Origin: Acidobacteriaceae bacterium
GTDB lineage: Bacteria; Acidobacteriota; Terriglobia; Terriglobales; SbA1
Direction: 5' to 3'
Length of the DNA: 6,372 nucleotides
Assembly: GCA_003156615.1 (NCBI GenBank)
Contig: PMHI01000699.1
Span: 1 to 6,372, forward strand
Part shown: positions 6,116 to 6,372 of the stretch, piece by piece
How positions within the stretch are numbered: the stretch's first letter is position 1
Layout of the letters: each line of letters starts with the position of its first letter
Program-made: the position numbers and the translations under genes
Notes under the pieces: model-generated
What the model was told of the DNA's origin: nothing
The model's database searches: none
The model's input: the letters and a program-made list of their open reading frames with translations, nothing else

Positions 6116-6372
6116 GTAAGTCTGCGCATCTTTTTCTCGTCCAGATACTTCACCACTTTACCAACCTCCTGCGCGTGCTGCCGGGTCGTGATCAGCAAAG
6201 CGTCCAGGGTTTCGACCACGACGAGGTCGCTCACGCCCACGGCCGCGACAAATTTGCCCGGCGCATGAACGAAGTTGCCGTGTGCGTTCAAAACGAACAT
6301 GCCTGCGCCATCAATCAGGTTGCCCTCGGGCGGACTGCTCTTCGCACTGCGATGCTCGTGCAGCGCGGTCCA
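6112..6372 (-). CDS. manC: Mannose-1-phosphate guanylyltransferase, C-terminal part (5' end cut by the window edge)
   Basis: Only the last 86 codons are in the window; the frame is open to the right edge with no start needed inside it. The protein would condense mannose-1-phosphate with GTP to GDP-mannose in the cytoplasm, providing the donor for mannosylated surface glycans. The visible part begins WTALHEHR, the region after the conserved nucleotidyltransferase core. It continues through GNFVHAPGKFVAAVGVSDLV into VVVETLDALLI, the characteristic C-terminal beta-strand stretch of ManC/GMP enzymes, and ends with a helix (AQEVGKVVKYLDEKK). The family is usually about 350 residues, so roughly three quarters is missing. 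The fragment shows no added phosphomannose-isomerase domain, so this is the short, monofunctional form. The mutase supplying its substrate follows 83 bases downstream. A related sugar-1-phosphate nucleotidyltransferase is possible but less likely. Confidence 0.85.
   Translation of the reverse strand, partial: WTALHEHRSAKSSPPEGNLIDGAGMFVLNAHGNFVHAPGKFVAAVGVSDLVVVETLDALLITTRQHAQEVGKVVKYLDEKKMRRLT

Noticed and set aside
1..6372. Search for CRISPR repeats, tRNA/rRNA genes, transposases, phage or defence genes.
   Set aside because: None seen by eye on either strand. The window is housekeeping and envelope metabolism, and there is no support for a new multi-gene system.

Overview
This window reads as ordinary chromosomal DNA from a GC-rich Gram-negative bacterium. 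KdsB (CMP-Kdo synthesis) implies a lipopolysaccharide outer membrane. The style of the RNase R protein, with long low-complexity inserts and an in-frame 'AGETPAPQ' repeat peptide, together with the gene mix, suggests Acidobacteriota. That assignment is inference from remembered family resemblance, not from a search.

Layout, left to right. (1) Positions 1-2273, minus strand: rnr, encoding ribonuclease R. It runs off the left edge, so its S1 domain and stop codon are missing, but the 757 visible codons are open and intact. A GC-rich double-hairpin repeat sits in frame inside it. (2) Positions 2274-2620: a non-coding divergent region between rnr and kdsB. It holds a plausible plus-strand sigma-70-like promoter, a possible short upstream ORF that overlaps the kdsB start, and an inverted repeat just before kdsB. 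(3) Positions 2621-3340, plus strand: kdsB. (4) Positions 3371-4525, minus strand: a membrane M48-family (Ste24p-like) zinc metalloprotease, convergent with kdsB across a 30-base gap with no visible terminator. (5) Positions 4613-6028, minus strand: a phosphomannomutase/phosphoglucomutase. (6) Positions 6112-6372, minus strand: the C-terminal 86 codons of a mannose-1-phosphate guanylyltransferase (ManC type), cut by the right edge.

The two right-hand genes are consecutive steps of GDP-mannose synthesis: mannose-6-P to mannose-1-P by the mutase, then to GDP-mannose by ManC. They are co-directional and probably one transcription unit, possibly continuing into the M48 protease gene. With KdsB on the opposite strand, the right two thirds has a cell-envelope polysaccharide theme. 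RNase R is a housekeeping RNA-turnover enzyme.

I found no mobile element with a transposase, no CRISPR array, no tRNA or rRNA, no defence or biosynthetic system, and nothing that amounts to a new system. The points worth a second look are small-scale: the repeat inside the RNase R gene, the heptad repeat across the manC stop codon, and the arrangement upstream of kdsB.
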